From: Hyphomicrobiales bacterium
Lineage (GTDB): Bacteria; Pseudomonadota; Alphaproteobacteria; Rhizobiales; Beijerinckiaceae
Direction: 5' to 3'
DNA: 64,000 bases
NCBI GenBank assembly: GCA_947455025.1
Contig: CANGLU010000005.1
Coordinates: 16,499 to 80,498 of the forward strand
Shown here: positions 56,907 to 64,000 of the stretch, piece by piece
Position numbering within the stretch: position 1 is the stretch's first letter
How the letters are laid out: each line of letters opens with the position of its first letter
The notes under the pieces: model-generated
Told to the model about the DNA's origin: nothing
Seen by the model: the letters and a program-made list of their open reading frames with translations, nothing else
Database searches by the model: none
Translations under genes and position numbers: made by a program

Positions 56907-58139
56907 ATGAAAATCGCCGTCCTCGGAGCTGGCCTTGTTGGATTGGCAAGCGCGCATGCGCTGGCCGACGAAGGCCACTCCGTAGTTATCATTGACCGCG
57001 AGGGCCCGGCAGCGGGCGCCTCGCGGGGCAATGCCGGATGGTTGGCGCATACGGATATCGACCCGATTGCCCATCCCAAAATGCTGCGACAAGTCCCGAA
57101 ATTCTTGTCGGATCCCTTGGGCCCTTTGGCCATCAGGCGGGAATATGTCTTGCCTATCCTACCTTGGCTTGTTCGACTTCTGATCGCGTCTCGCCCGGCC
57201 AATCTGGCCCGCTCCATTGACGCCTTGATCGGTTTACAAAGTCTGGCGATGCCTGCTTGGACGCAATTATCCGCCCGGCTCGGTATGGAAAAAATGATCC
57301 ACCGCCGCGGCGGCCTCTTTGCCTTCCAAAGCCATGACGATTTCCGCACCGCCCTTCCCCATTTCAAGCGCCAAGAAGCGGCGGGCATCCGCGTGGAGTA
57401 TCTCGACGGGCCGGAGGTGCGACAAATGGAACCCGCACTGACAGACGCCATCGCCGGAGCGGCCTTTTTCCCCGATGCGGCCCATGTTTCAGACCCTTAT
57501 CTGGTGACAATGGCGCTGTATGAAGCGGCACGCGCCCGAAATATCGATTTTTTACAGGCCAGCGTGAAAGCCATTGATCTCGATCGGGGCGTTACTGTGC
57601 GGTTCGAAGGGCGGGATCCGATGGCGTTCGATCGGGTTGTGGTGGCGATGGGCGCTTGGTCGAAACCAATTGCGGCGACCGTTGGCGATCATATCCCACT
57701 CGATACCGAGCGCGGTTATAACATCTCCTTCCCGGGCTCGACGCGTTATCTCAACCGTCCGGTATCGTTCCAAGGCTCGGGCTTTGTCGGCACCCCTTTA
57801 GATACGGGATTGCGCCTTGGTGGTGCCGTCGAACTCGCTGGCCTAAAATTGCCGCCGAACCATGCCCGCACCCGGGCGCTCTATAAAAAAGCCGAACGGT
57901 TCATTCGTGATCTACCAAGCTTTGACCAAGGCACGGTCTGGATGGGCTTTCGTCCCTCAATCCCGGATTCCTTGCCGGTGATCGGCCATTCGCTGAAATC
58001 CCCTCTGGTCGTGCATGCCTTTGGCCACGGCCATTACGGGCTGACGCAGTCCGCCGCCACTGCCCGATTGGTGGCAGATCTGATTGCCGGTCGCCATCCG
58101 CCCATTGACCTCTCAAGCTTCAGCCCTCAACGGTTTTAA
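56907..58139 (+). CDS. FAD-dependent D-amino-acid (probable D-hydroxyproline) dehydrogenase
   Basis: A 410-aa DadA-type flavoprotein with IAVLGAGLVGLASAHALADEG at the N-terminus and a C-terminal ...GHGHYGLTQSAATARLVADLI. Family members oxidise D-amino acids, including cis-4-hydroxy-D-proline, to imines and pass electrons to the respiratory chain or O2. It lies 16 bp after the deaminase gene and 125 bp before the epimerase gene, the order expected for hydroxyproline catabolism. Confidence 0.87.
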   Translation: MKIAVLGAGLVGLASAHALADEGHSVVIIDREGPAAGASRGNAGWLAHTDIDPIAHPKMLRQVPKFLSDPLGPLAIRREYVLPILPWLVRLLIASRPANLARSIDALIGLQSLAMPAWTQLSARLGMEKMIHRRGGLFAFQSHDDFRTALPHFKRQEAAGIRVEYLDGPEVRQMEPALTDAIAGAAFFPDAAHVSDPYLVTMALYEAARARNIDFLQASVKAIDLDRGVTVRFEGRDPMAFDRVVVAMGAWSKPIAATVGDHIPLDTERGYNISFPGSTRYLNRPVSFQGSGFVGTPLDTGLRLGGAVELAGLKLPPNHARTRALYKKAERFIRDLPSFDQGTVWMGFRPSIPDSLPVIGHSLKSPLVVHAFGHGHYGLTQSAATARLVADLIAGRHPPIDLSSFSPQRF

Positions 58140-58173
58140 GACTATAAATCAATGGCTTAGATAAAATTCTAGA

Positions 58174-58198
58174 TTCTGATTCAGAACTTGAATAAGTT
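58174..58198. promoter_or_regulatory. Paired dyads upstream of the epimerase gene
   Basis: TTCTGA-T-TCAGAA (58174-58186) is a perfect dyad, directly followed by AACTT-GAAT-AAGTT (58185-58198). They lie about 70-90 bp before the epimerase ATG and may mark a regulator site or internal promoter for the epimerase. Confidence 0.35.
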
Positions 58199-58264
58199 GA
58201 ATCATCGCATGAACAACGCGGCATAGACCGAAGAATCAAAAGCTTAGAGGAAACGGCGAACATC

Positions 58265-59281
58265 ATGGCAACTCACACTTTTTTCTGCGTTGACGGCCAT
58301 ACTTGCGGTAATCCCGTGCGCCTAGTGGCAGGCGGCGGCCCAAACCTTGTGGGCGCCAATATGGTGGAAAAGCGCGCGCATTTTTTGGCCGAATATGACT
58401 GGATCCGCACCGGGCTCATGTTCGAACCGCGCGGCCATGACATGATGTCCGGCGCGATCCTGTACCCCCCGACGCGGCCGGATTGCGACATTGCTTTCCT
58501 CTTTATCGAGACCTCCGGCTGCCTGCCAATGTGTGGCCATGGGACAATTGGCACCGTTACGATGGCGCTAGAACGCGGCCTTGTTTCCCCGCGCGAACCG
58601 GGCCGGCTGATGATTGACACCCCCGCGGGTGTCGTTGAGGCGCGCTATCACATGAAGGACGGCTATGTGGACAGCGTCCGGATTACCAATATCGCCTCCT
58701 TCCTCCACTCCACCGGCATTACAGCCGAGGTCGAGGGCTTGGGCGAAATCACCGTTGATGTGGCCTATGGCGGCAATTTCTATGCGATTGTCGAGCCGCA
58801 ACAGAATTTTCCAGGGCTTGAACACGTCAACCCATCCGATATTTTGCGCTGGAGCCCGAAGCTTCGGGAGGCGTTCCGGGCCAAATATTCCTTCATTCAT
58901 CCCGAAAATGCGGCAATCAACGGATTGTCCCATGTTTTATGGACGGGCACCCCGACCCATCCCGAGGCGCATGCCAAAAATGCCGTGTTTTATGGCGATA
59001 AGGCGATTGACCGCTCGCCCTGCGGCACCGGCACCTCCTCGCGGATGGCGCAATGGGCCGCACAGGGAAAACTCAAGGTCGGCGATGATTTCGTCCATGA
59101 AAGCATTATCGGCACGCTTTTTAGAGGCCGTGTCGAGCGGGCGACGAAGGTCGGGACTTATGATGCTATTATCCCCTCTATCGAGGGTTGGGCGCGGATG
59201 ACGGGCTATAACACCATTTTTATCGATGACCGCGACCCATTGGCACACGGTTTTCAGGTTAAAGACGGCAAAAATGCCTAA
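58265..59281 (+). CDS. Proline racemase-family 4-hydroxyproline 2-epimerase
   Basis: A 338-aa proline-racemase-fold enzyme with both catalytic cysteines, Cys90 in LPMCGHGTIG and Cys253 in SPCGTGTSS. Two cysteines indicate a racemase/epimerase; trans-3-hydroxyproline dehydratases replace the second-type residue. With the D-amino-acid dehydrogenase and deaminase upstream it would convert trans-4-hydroxy-L-proline to cis-4-hydroxy-D-proline. AGAGGAAA lies upstream. A 161-bp AT-rich gap with a CAAAATT/AATTTTG dyad follows before livH. Confidence 0.9.
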   Translation: MATHTFFCVDGHTCGNPVRLVAGGGPNLVGANMVEKRAHFLAEYDWIRTGLMFEPRGHDMMSGAILYPPTRPDCDIAFLFIETSGCLPMCGHGTIGTVTMALERGLVSPREPGRLMIDTPAGVVEARYHMKDGYVDSVRITNIASFLHSTGITAEVEGLGEITVDVAYGGNFYAIVEPQQNFPGLEHVNPSDILRWSPKLREAFRAKYSFIHPENAAINGLSHVLWTGTPTHPEAHAKNAVFYGDKAIDRSPCGTGTSSRMAQWAAQGKLKVGDDFVHESIIGTLFRGRVERATKVGTYDAIIPSIEGWARMTGYNTIFIDDRDPLAHGFQVKDGKNA

Positions 59282-59442
59282 ACAATTCGCAAAGGCATCT
59301 AATTTATACAAAATTCCGCGTGAATTAATTCAATTTTGATGGGGCGGGAGACTGGCGGACCCGCGACTGATCCGTTAGTGGTTTTACCAAGCTTAAGAAA
59401 AGCGTCTTATATCAATAGGGCCATAGGGGCAGGGCTTTAAGA

Positions 59443-60366
59443 ATGAATTATTTTATCCAGCAATTCATCAATGGACTGACGCTCGGGTCGATCTATGGCC
59501 TGATCGCCATCGGTTACACCATGGTGTACGGCATTATTGGCATGATCAATTTCGCCCATGGTGACGTGTTCATGGTCGGCGCGTTCGTGTCCCTGATCAC
59601 GGTGATCGTTTTTGGAATTACCGGCACCTCATCGATCGCGCTCGGAATTGGGGCGCTGATTTTGGTGGCCGCCATTTCGATGGTCATCGCCGGCGTTTAC
59701 GGCTGGACAATCGAGCGATTGGCCTATCGGCCGCTCCGCGGCTCGTTCCGCCTTGCTCCCCTCATCACGGCGATCGGCGTTTCCATCTTCCTGCAAAATT
59801 TTGTTCAGGCCACCCAAGGCGCACGCGTAAAGCCGCTCAATGCCATTATCTCCGGCGGCTTCACGATTTTGGAAGGCAATGATTTCGTCGTCCGTATCAC
59901 CTATATGCAGATTCTGATCGTAATCCTGACGGTCGTTCTTATGTCGGGCTTCACCTATCTCATTTCAAAAACTTCGCTCGGACGTGCGCAACGTGCCTGC
60001 GAGCAAGATATGAAAATGGCGATGTTGCTTGGCATTGATGTTAACACAACGATCTCGACAACCTTTGTTATCGGTGCGGCTTTGGCCTCGGTCGCGGGCC
60101 TTATGTATCTCCTCTATTATGGCGTGATCGATTTCTACATCGGCTTCTCCGCCGGCATTAAAGCCTTCACCGCCGCTGTTCTTGGTGGTGTAGGATCCTT
60201 GCCAGGCGCGATGCTGGGCGGAATGGTGATCGGCCTGATCGAAGTGTTTTTCGCGGCCTATTTCTCGTCGGAATATAAAGATGTTGCAGCGTTTTCAATG
60301 CTGATCGTCGTGCTGATCTTCATGCCTCAAGGCCTGTTGGGTCGCCCTGAAATCGAGAAGGTCTGA
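59443..60366 (+). CDS. livH: Branched-chain-type ABC transporter permease LivH
   Basis: A 307-aa LivH-type permease with FINGLTLGSIYGLIAIGYTMVYG at the N-terminus (about 8 hydrophobic segments), RACEQDMKMAMLLGIDV (the EAA-like cytoplasmic loop) and a C-terminal LGGVGSLPGAMLGG. It forms the channel with LivM. The next gene starts 3 bp after its stop. The transported solute may be hydroxyproline or branched-chain amino acids. Confidence 0.92.
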   Translation: MNYFIQQFINGLTLGSIYGLIAIGYTMVYGIIGMINFAHGDVFMVGAFVSLITVIVFGITGTSSIALGIGALILVAAISMVIAGVYGWTIERLAYRPLRGSFRLAPLITAIGVSIFLQNFVQATQGARVKPLNAIISGGFTILEGNDFVVRITYMQILIVILTVVLMSGFTYLISKTSLGRAQRACEQDMKMAMLLGIDVNTTISTTFVIGAALASVAGLMYLLYYGVIDFYIGFSAGIKAFTAAVLGGVGSLPGAMLGGMVIGLIEVFFAAYFSSEYKDVAAFSMLIVVLIFMPQGLLGRPEIEKV

Positions 60367-60369
60367 GCC

Positions 60370-61725
60370 ATGTCGTCTACCGGTCATTCTTCCTCATCGC
60401 TTCCCGCTATGATCAAACGCAGCCTTATCGCGACTGTCATCGCCTTCTTGCTGTTTTTGCCGACTTTGGGCATCAAAACATCGGCTTCAGGCGGTGTTGA
60501 CGGACTGTTCCTCACCTATCGCTGGATGCTGCTGGGCGTTGGTTGCGGGCTGATTTTCGTGGGTCGCATGGCCTATGAGCTGTTCTGGGCACCAAAAGAC
60601 GGCGAACAGAAATCGATCAAAGCCCCGTCCTCGTTGGCGCGCGCACTCGGATCGTCCAAAGTCGCCAAAACGGTCGGCCCTGTGCTTCTCGTCTTTGCCA
60701 TCGCCTTTCCCTTCTTGCCGTTCTCGGATCGCTACATTCTCGATCTCGGCATTCTCATCATCACCTATGTGATGCTCGGCTGGGGATTGCAGATTGTTGT
60801 TGGTCTCGCAGGCCTATTGGATCTTGGCTATGTCGCGTTTTATGCGGTGGGTGCCTATTCCTACGCTCTGCTCTCCATCCATTTCGGCTTCGGCTTCTGG
60901 ATGTGCTTGCCATTGGCCGGTCTTTTAGCTGCAACCTGGGGCATTGTTCTCGGCTTTCCCGTATTGCGGTTGCGCGGCGACTATCTCGCCATTGTGACCT
61001 TGGCTTTCGGTGAAATTATCCGCGTTGTCTTGCTCAACTGGCGCAGTTTCACCGGCGGATCAAACGGGCTTTCCGATATTCCGCGTCCATCCTTTTTTGG
61101 TATTCCGTTCAATCAGAGCGAGCATGGATTTGCTGCAACCTTTGGCCTCGAATATTCGAGCATGCAGCGCATCGTCTTCTTGTATTTTCTGATTTTGGCG
61201 CTTGCTGTCTTCACCTTCTTCGTCACCGCACGTTTGCGTCGCCTGCCGATTGGGCGTGCGTGGGAAGCGCTGCGCGAAGATGAAATCGCGTGCCGCTCGC
61301 TCGGCGTTAATACGGTCAACACCAAATTATCGGCCTTCGCGATTGGCGCCATGTTTGGTGGATTTGCAGGCTCCTTCTTCGCGGCAAAGCAAGCCTTTGT
61401 GAGCCCTGAATCGTTTAACTTCATGGAATCTGCCACCATTCTCGCGATTGTCGTTTTGGGCGGCATGTCGAGCCAGCTGGGCGTCGTCTTCTCGGCCATT
61501 GTGATGGTGGGCGGTGTCGAATTGCTGCGGCAACTCCAGTTTCTTAAATCCGTCTTTGGCAATGATTTTGATCCGAGCCAATTGCGCCTGTTGCTGTTCG
61601 GACTTGCGATGGTGTTGATGATGCTGTGGCGTCCTCGCGGACTCGTATCAACCCGAATGCCGACGGTCTTCTTGAAAGATAAGAAGACGGTCTCCGCAGC
61701 AATGATTTCACAGGGACGCGGCTAA
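60370..61725 (+). CDS. livM: Branched-chain-type ABC transporter permease LivM
   Basis: A 451-aa LivM-type permease, at the long end for the family because of an N-terminal extension of about 100 residues with two hydrophobic segments before the core. The core has GLAGLLDLGYVAFYAVGAYS near residue 150, RAWEALREDEIACRSLGVN near 295 and VLGGMSSQLGVVFSAI near 360. It is cotranscribed with livH and begins 3 bp after it; livG follows after 1 bp. Confidence 0.91.
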   Translation: MSSTGHSSSSLPAMIKRSLIATVIAFLLFLPTLGIKTSASGGVDGLFLTYRWMLLGVGCGLIFVGRMAYELFWAPKDGEQKSIKAPSSLARALGSSKVAKTVGPVLLVFAIAFPFLPFSDRYILDLGILIITYVMLGWGLQIVVGLAGLLDLGYVAFYAVGAYSYALLSIHFGFGFWMCLPLAGLLAATWGIVLGFPVLRLRGDYLAIVTLAFGEIIRVVLLNWRSFTGGSNGLSDIPRPSFFGIPFNQSEHGFAATFGLEYSSMQRIVFLYFLILALAVFTFFVTARLRRLPIGRAWEALREDEIACRSLGVNTVNTKLSAFAIGAMFGGFAGSFFAAKQAFVSPESFNFMESATILAIVVLGGMSSQLGVVFSAIVMVGGVELLRQLQFLKSVFGNDFDPSQLRLLLFGLAMVLMMLWRPRGLVSTRMPTVFLKDKKTVSAAMISQGRG

Positions 61726-61726
61726 T

Positions 61727-62527
61727 ATGTCTCAACCTTTGCTTTCCGTAAATCAACTCACAATGCGCTTTGGCGGCTTAACCGCCGTTGATGCGGTGTC
61801 CTTCGATGTCTATCGCAACCATATCACCGCGGTGATTGGTCCGAATGGCGCGGGCAAAACGACAGCGTTTAACTGCATCACCGGTTTTTATAAGCCAACC
61901 AGTGGTGACATTGTTTTGATCCATAAAGACGACACCGAATATAAGCTGCAAGAGATGGAAGATTTTCGCATTTCGCAAACCGCGAAAGTTGCGCGTACCT
62001 TCCAAAATATTCGCTTGTTCGGCGGAATGACGGTGTTGGAAAATTTGATGATTGCCCAACACAATCGTCTCATGAAAGCTTCCGCCTTTACGATTGGTGG
62101 CATTTTCAACACGCCTACGTATCAACGCGCTCAAGAGGCCGCAAAAAAGAAAGCACTTGCATGGATGGACCGCGTCGGCATTACCGATCGCGCCGATGAT
62201 CCTGCAGCCTCCCTGCCTTATGGCGCACAACGCAAATTAGAAATTGCGCGCGCGATGTGCACCGATCCCGTTCTTCTGTGTCTCGATGAGCCTGCTGCAG
62301 GTTTAAACCCGAAAGAGTCGGAAGAATTAAACGCCTTGCTCCGTTCGATCCGCGATCATGACGATGTCGGCATTCTCTTGATCGAGCACGATATGAGCGT
62401 GGTTATGGAAATCTCCGATCATATCATCGTGCTCGATTATGGCCGGAAAATTTCAGATGGGACGGCAACAGAGGTTCGCAACGACCCTGCCGTTATTAAA
62501 GCCTATCTTGGCGTTGTCGAAGAGTAG
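61727..62527 (+). CDS. livG: Branched-chain-type ABC transporter ATP-binding protein LivG
   Basis: A 266-aa ABC ATPase with Walker A IGPNGAGKTTAFN near residue 38, an ABC signature of the LivG type (ASLPYGAQRKLEIARAM near 162) and Walker B LLCLDEPAAGLNP. It energises import together with LivF. It starts 1 bp after the livM stop. Confidence 0.94.
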   Translation: MSQPLLSVNQLTMRFGGLTAVDAVSFDVYRNHITAVIGPNGAGKTTAFNCITGFYKPTSGDIVLIHKDDTEYKLQEMEDFRISQTAKVARTFQNIRLFGGMTVLENLMIAQHNRLMKASAFTIGGIFNTPTYQRAQEAAKKKALAWMDRVGITDRADDPAASLPYGAQRKLEIARAMCTDPVLLCLDEPAAGLNPKESEELNALLRSIRDHDDVGILLIEHDMSVVMEISDHIIVLDYGRKISDGTATEVRNDPAVIKAYLGVVEE

Positions 62528-62538
62528 GAACAGCGGAA

Positions 62539-63273
62539 ATGGCAAACATGTCTAACCCCCTTCTTGCGGTTCGCGGCGTCGAAACTTTCTACGGTCGCAA
62601 CCAAGCCTTGTTTGGAATCGATATTGATATTCACCAAGGTGAAATCGTCACCATGATCGGCGCCAATGGCGCAGGCAAATCAACCCTGATGATGGCGATC
62701 TGCGGCGTGAACCGGGCCGTGCGCGGTAGCGTGACGTTTGATGGCAAGGCCATCCACGAAATGCCGACGCACGAAATTATCCGTCTTGGCATTTCTCAAT
62801 CCCCGGAAGGCCGTCGGATTTTCCCGCGCATGACGGTGTATGAAAACCTTCAAATGGGGGCGGTGAATTCCGAGCCGCGCTATTTTGCCGAAGATCTCGC
62901 CAGGATTTATGCGCTGTTCCCTATTCTTGAAAAACGCCATGTCCAGAGAGCAGGCACGCTTTCGGGCGGCGAACAGCAAATGTTGGCCATTGGTCGGGCT
63001 TTAATGGCCCGCCCAAAGCTTTTATTGCTTGACGAGCCTTCACTCGGTTTGGCGCCTTTGGTGGCCAAGCAAATCTTCGATACGTTGCGGGAATTGAACA
63101 AAACGGCGGGACTTACGGTGTTTCTGGTCGAACAGAATGCCTATCACGCGCTTCGTTTGGCCTCTCGCGGCTATGTTATGGTCAATGGCCGGATTACCCT
63201 GTCGGGTACCGGCGCGGAACTTCTGAATCATCCGGAAGTCGGCGCTGCGTATCTTGGCGGCGGTTCGCATTGA
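62539..63273 (+). CDS. livF: Branched-chain-type ABC transporter ATP-binding protein LivF
   Basis: A 244-aa ABC ATPase with Walker A IGANGAGKSTLMM near residue 38, signature LSGGEQQMLAIGRALM near 140 and Walker B LLLLDEPSLGLAP. It forms the ATPase pair with LivG. It is followed by a 134-bp gap and then the periplasmic binding protein, which is commonly expressed at a higher level. Confidence 0.94.
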   Translation: MANMSNPLLAVRGVETFYGRNQALFGIDIDIHQGEIVTMIGANGAGKSTLMMAICGVNRAVRGSVTFDGKAIHEMPTHEIIRLGISQSPEGRRIFPRMTVYENLQMGAVNSEPRYFAEDLARIYALFPILEKRHVQRAGTLSGGEQQMLAIGRALMARPKLLLLDEPSLGLAPLVAKQIFDTLRELNKTAGLTVFLVEQNAYHALRLASRGYVMVNGRITLSGTGAELLNHPEVGAAYLGGGSH

Positions 63274-63407
63274 TAAAGGAAGTCTCGGGCAAAAAAGCGG
63301 GTGACTCCTTTGAAATAAGGGTCTAGCTTCGCGTCCAAGACAGCTATCCTAACCCCAATCAAGGGGTTTTCGGTAGTATGTTGATGTTCATTGGGAGATT
63401 TAAACAT

Positions 63408-64000
63408 ATGATCAGACTCTCGCGTTCTTTGCCGATGCTCGCTCTGGGTGTCGCTCTTACTTCTACGGCAGCGCATGCCGATATCTCGCTCGGCATGGCA
63501 GGTCCTGTCACCGGCGGCCTCGCCGCTTTCGGTGAGCAGTTCAAGGCTGGCTTCAATATGGCCATTGACGAACTTAACGCTTCGGGCGGTGTTCTCGGCC
63601 AGAAGATCGTTGGCGTGATCGGCGACGATCAGTGCGATCCAAAGCAAGCCGTTGCAGTTGCTAACGACATGGTCGGCAAGAAGGTTGCTGCCGTTATCGG
63701 TCACTTCTGCTCGGGCTCGTCGATCCCATCTTCGAAGGTGTATGCCGAAGAAGGCATGATCATGATCTCGCCAGCTTCGACCAACATCAAGCTGACCGAC
63801 GAACGCGCTGGTCCTTCGATCTTCCGCGTTATCGGCCGTGACGACGTGCAGGGCAAAATTGCCGGCGCTTTCATTGCCAAGAACTACAAGGGCAAGAACA
63901 TTGCCGTTCTCGACGACAAGTCGGCCTATGCTGCTGGTCTTGCTCTCGAAACCAACAAGGCTCTTGAAGCCAATGGCGTGAAGCCAGTTCTCGTCGACGC
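63408..64000 (+). CDS. livK: Branched-chain-type periplasmic substrate-binding protein, 5' part (runs off window)
   Basis: The frame is open from the ATG at 63408 (GGGAG upstream) to base 64000, giving about 197 residues. A Sec signal peptide (residues 1-24, ending in AHA before DISLG) is followed by the LivJ/LivK fold: LGMAGPVTGGLAAFGEQFK, GHFCSGSSIPSS and MISPASTNIKLTD. It captures the solute for LivHMGF. Codon use here is strikingly rich in C/G-ending codons, consistent with high expression. Confidence 0.9.
   Translation, partial: MIRLSRSLPMLALGVALTSTAAHADISLGMAGPVTGGLAAFGEQFKAGFNMAIDELNASGGVLGQKIVGVIGDDQCDPKQAVAVANDMVGKKVAAVIGHFCSGSSIPSSKVYAEEGMIMISPASTNIKLTDERAGPSIFRVIGRDDVQGKIAGAFIAKNYKGKNIAVLDDKSAYAAGLALETNKALEANGVKPVLVD

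Noticed and set aside
63275..63311. Imperfect hairpin between livF and livK
   Set aside because: Nine-bp stem with a bulge, a large loop and no U tract; too weak to call a terminator.

Overview
The window is a gene-dense stretch (no intergenic gap over 300 bp) from an alphaproteobacterium, most probably of the Hyphomicrobiales (Rhizobiales). Evidence: alphaproteobacterial flagellar genes (flbT, flaF, short hook and flagellin proteins), a soluble NAD-dependent formate dehydrogenase operon fdsGBA-fdhD-fdsD, a Rhizobiales-style giant 'growth pole ring'-like coiled-coil protein, DUF3126, ExoD, BTLCP and CHCC zinc-finger proteins, and a form II cox cluster. There are no rRNA genes, transposases, phage genes or CRISPR arrays. 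One tRNA (Leu, anticodon UAA) is present.

Layout. 1-3.0 kb: end of a cobalamin locus (cobM partial, cbiD, cobB). 3.0-10.0 kb: a LysR regulator followed by the formate dehydrogenase operon and its maturation gene. 10.0-17.7 kb: an HPP membrane protein, then flagellar genes: flagellin, flbT and flaF on the plus strand, facing flgE-flgK-flgL on the minus strand. As given, flgL is frameshifted inside a nine-base G/C homopolymer. 17.8-20.7 kb: SixA-type phosphatase, Usp protein, ferredoxin reductase and [2Fe-2S] ferredoxin. 21.0-25.9 kb: a 1637-residue, cysteine-free membrane coiled-coil protein whose core is about 75 uninterrupted 11-residue repeats. 25.9-42.8 kb: metabolic and housekeeping genes (SDR, BTLCP, gamma-carbonic anhydrase, cysE, PPK2, FMN glutamate-synthase-like protein, polyprenyl glycosyltransferase, lysine-aminomutase-like protein, tRNA-Leu, xanthine phosphoribosyltransferase, cinA-like, map, radC, exoD). 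It ends with an FeS photolyase/SDR pair and a divergent 49-aa DUF2256 gene.

42.8-52.6 kb (minus strand): a complete molybdenum-hydroxylase cluster. The structural genes coxS-coxL-coxM are followed by coxD (MoxR ATPase), coxE (VWA), a small membrane protein, two separated XdhC-type maturation proteins with a LysE exporter between them, a molybdopterin-binding protein and a MocA-type nucleotidyltransferase. CoxL carries the form II active-site loop AYRGAGR, so CO oxidation should not be assumed.

52.8-64 kb (mostly plus strand): a likely hydroxyproline-utilisation region. It has a two-subunit aconitase X (cis-3-hydroxyproline dehydratase family), a DHDPS-family deaminase, a D-amino-acid (D-hydroxyproline) dehydrogenase, and a two-cysteine proline racemase-family 4-hydroxyproline epimerase. 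A complete branched-chain-type ABC transporter (livH, livM, livG, livF and the start of a periplasmic binding protein) runs off the right end. A REP/MITE-like inverted repeat sits at the convergent junction near 54.6 kb.

The observations most worth a second look are the hendecad giant protein, the homopolymer frameshift in flgL, the photolyase-coupled SDR that lacks its catalytic tyrosine (with its DUF2256 neighbour), and the form II cox cluster with an embedded LysE exporter. All functional statements rest on reading motifs and context; no database search was run.
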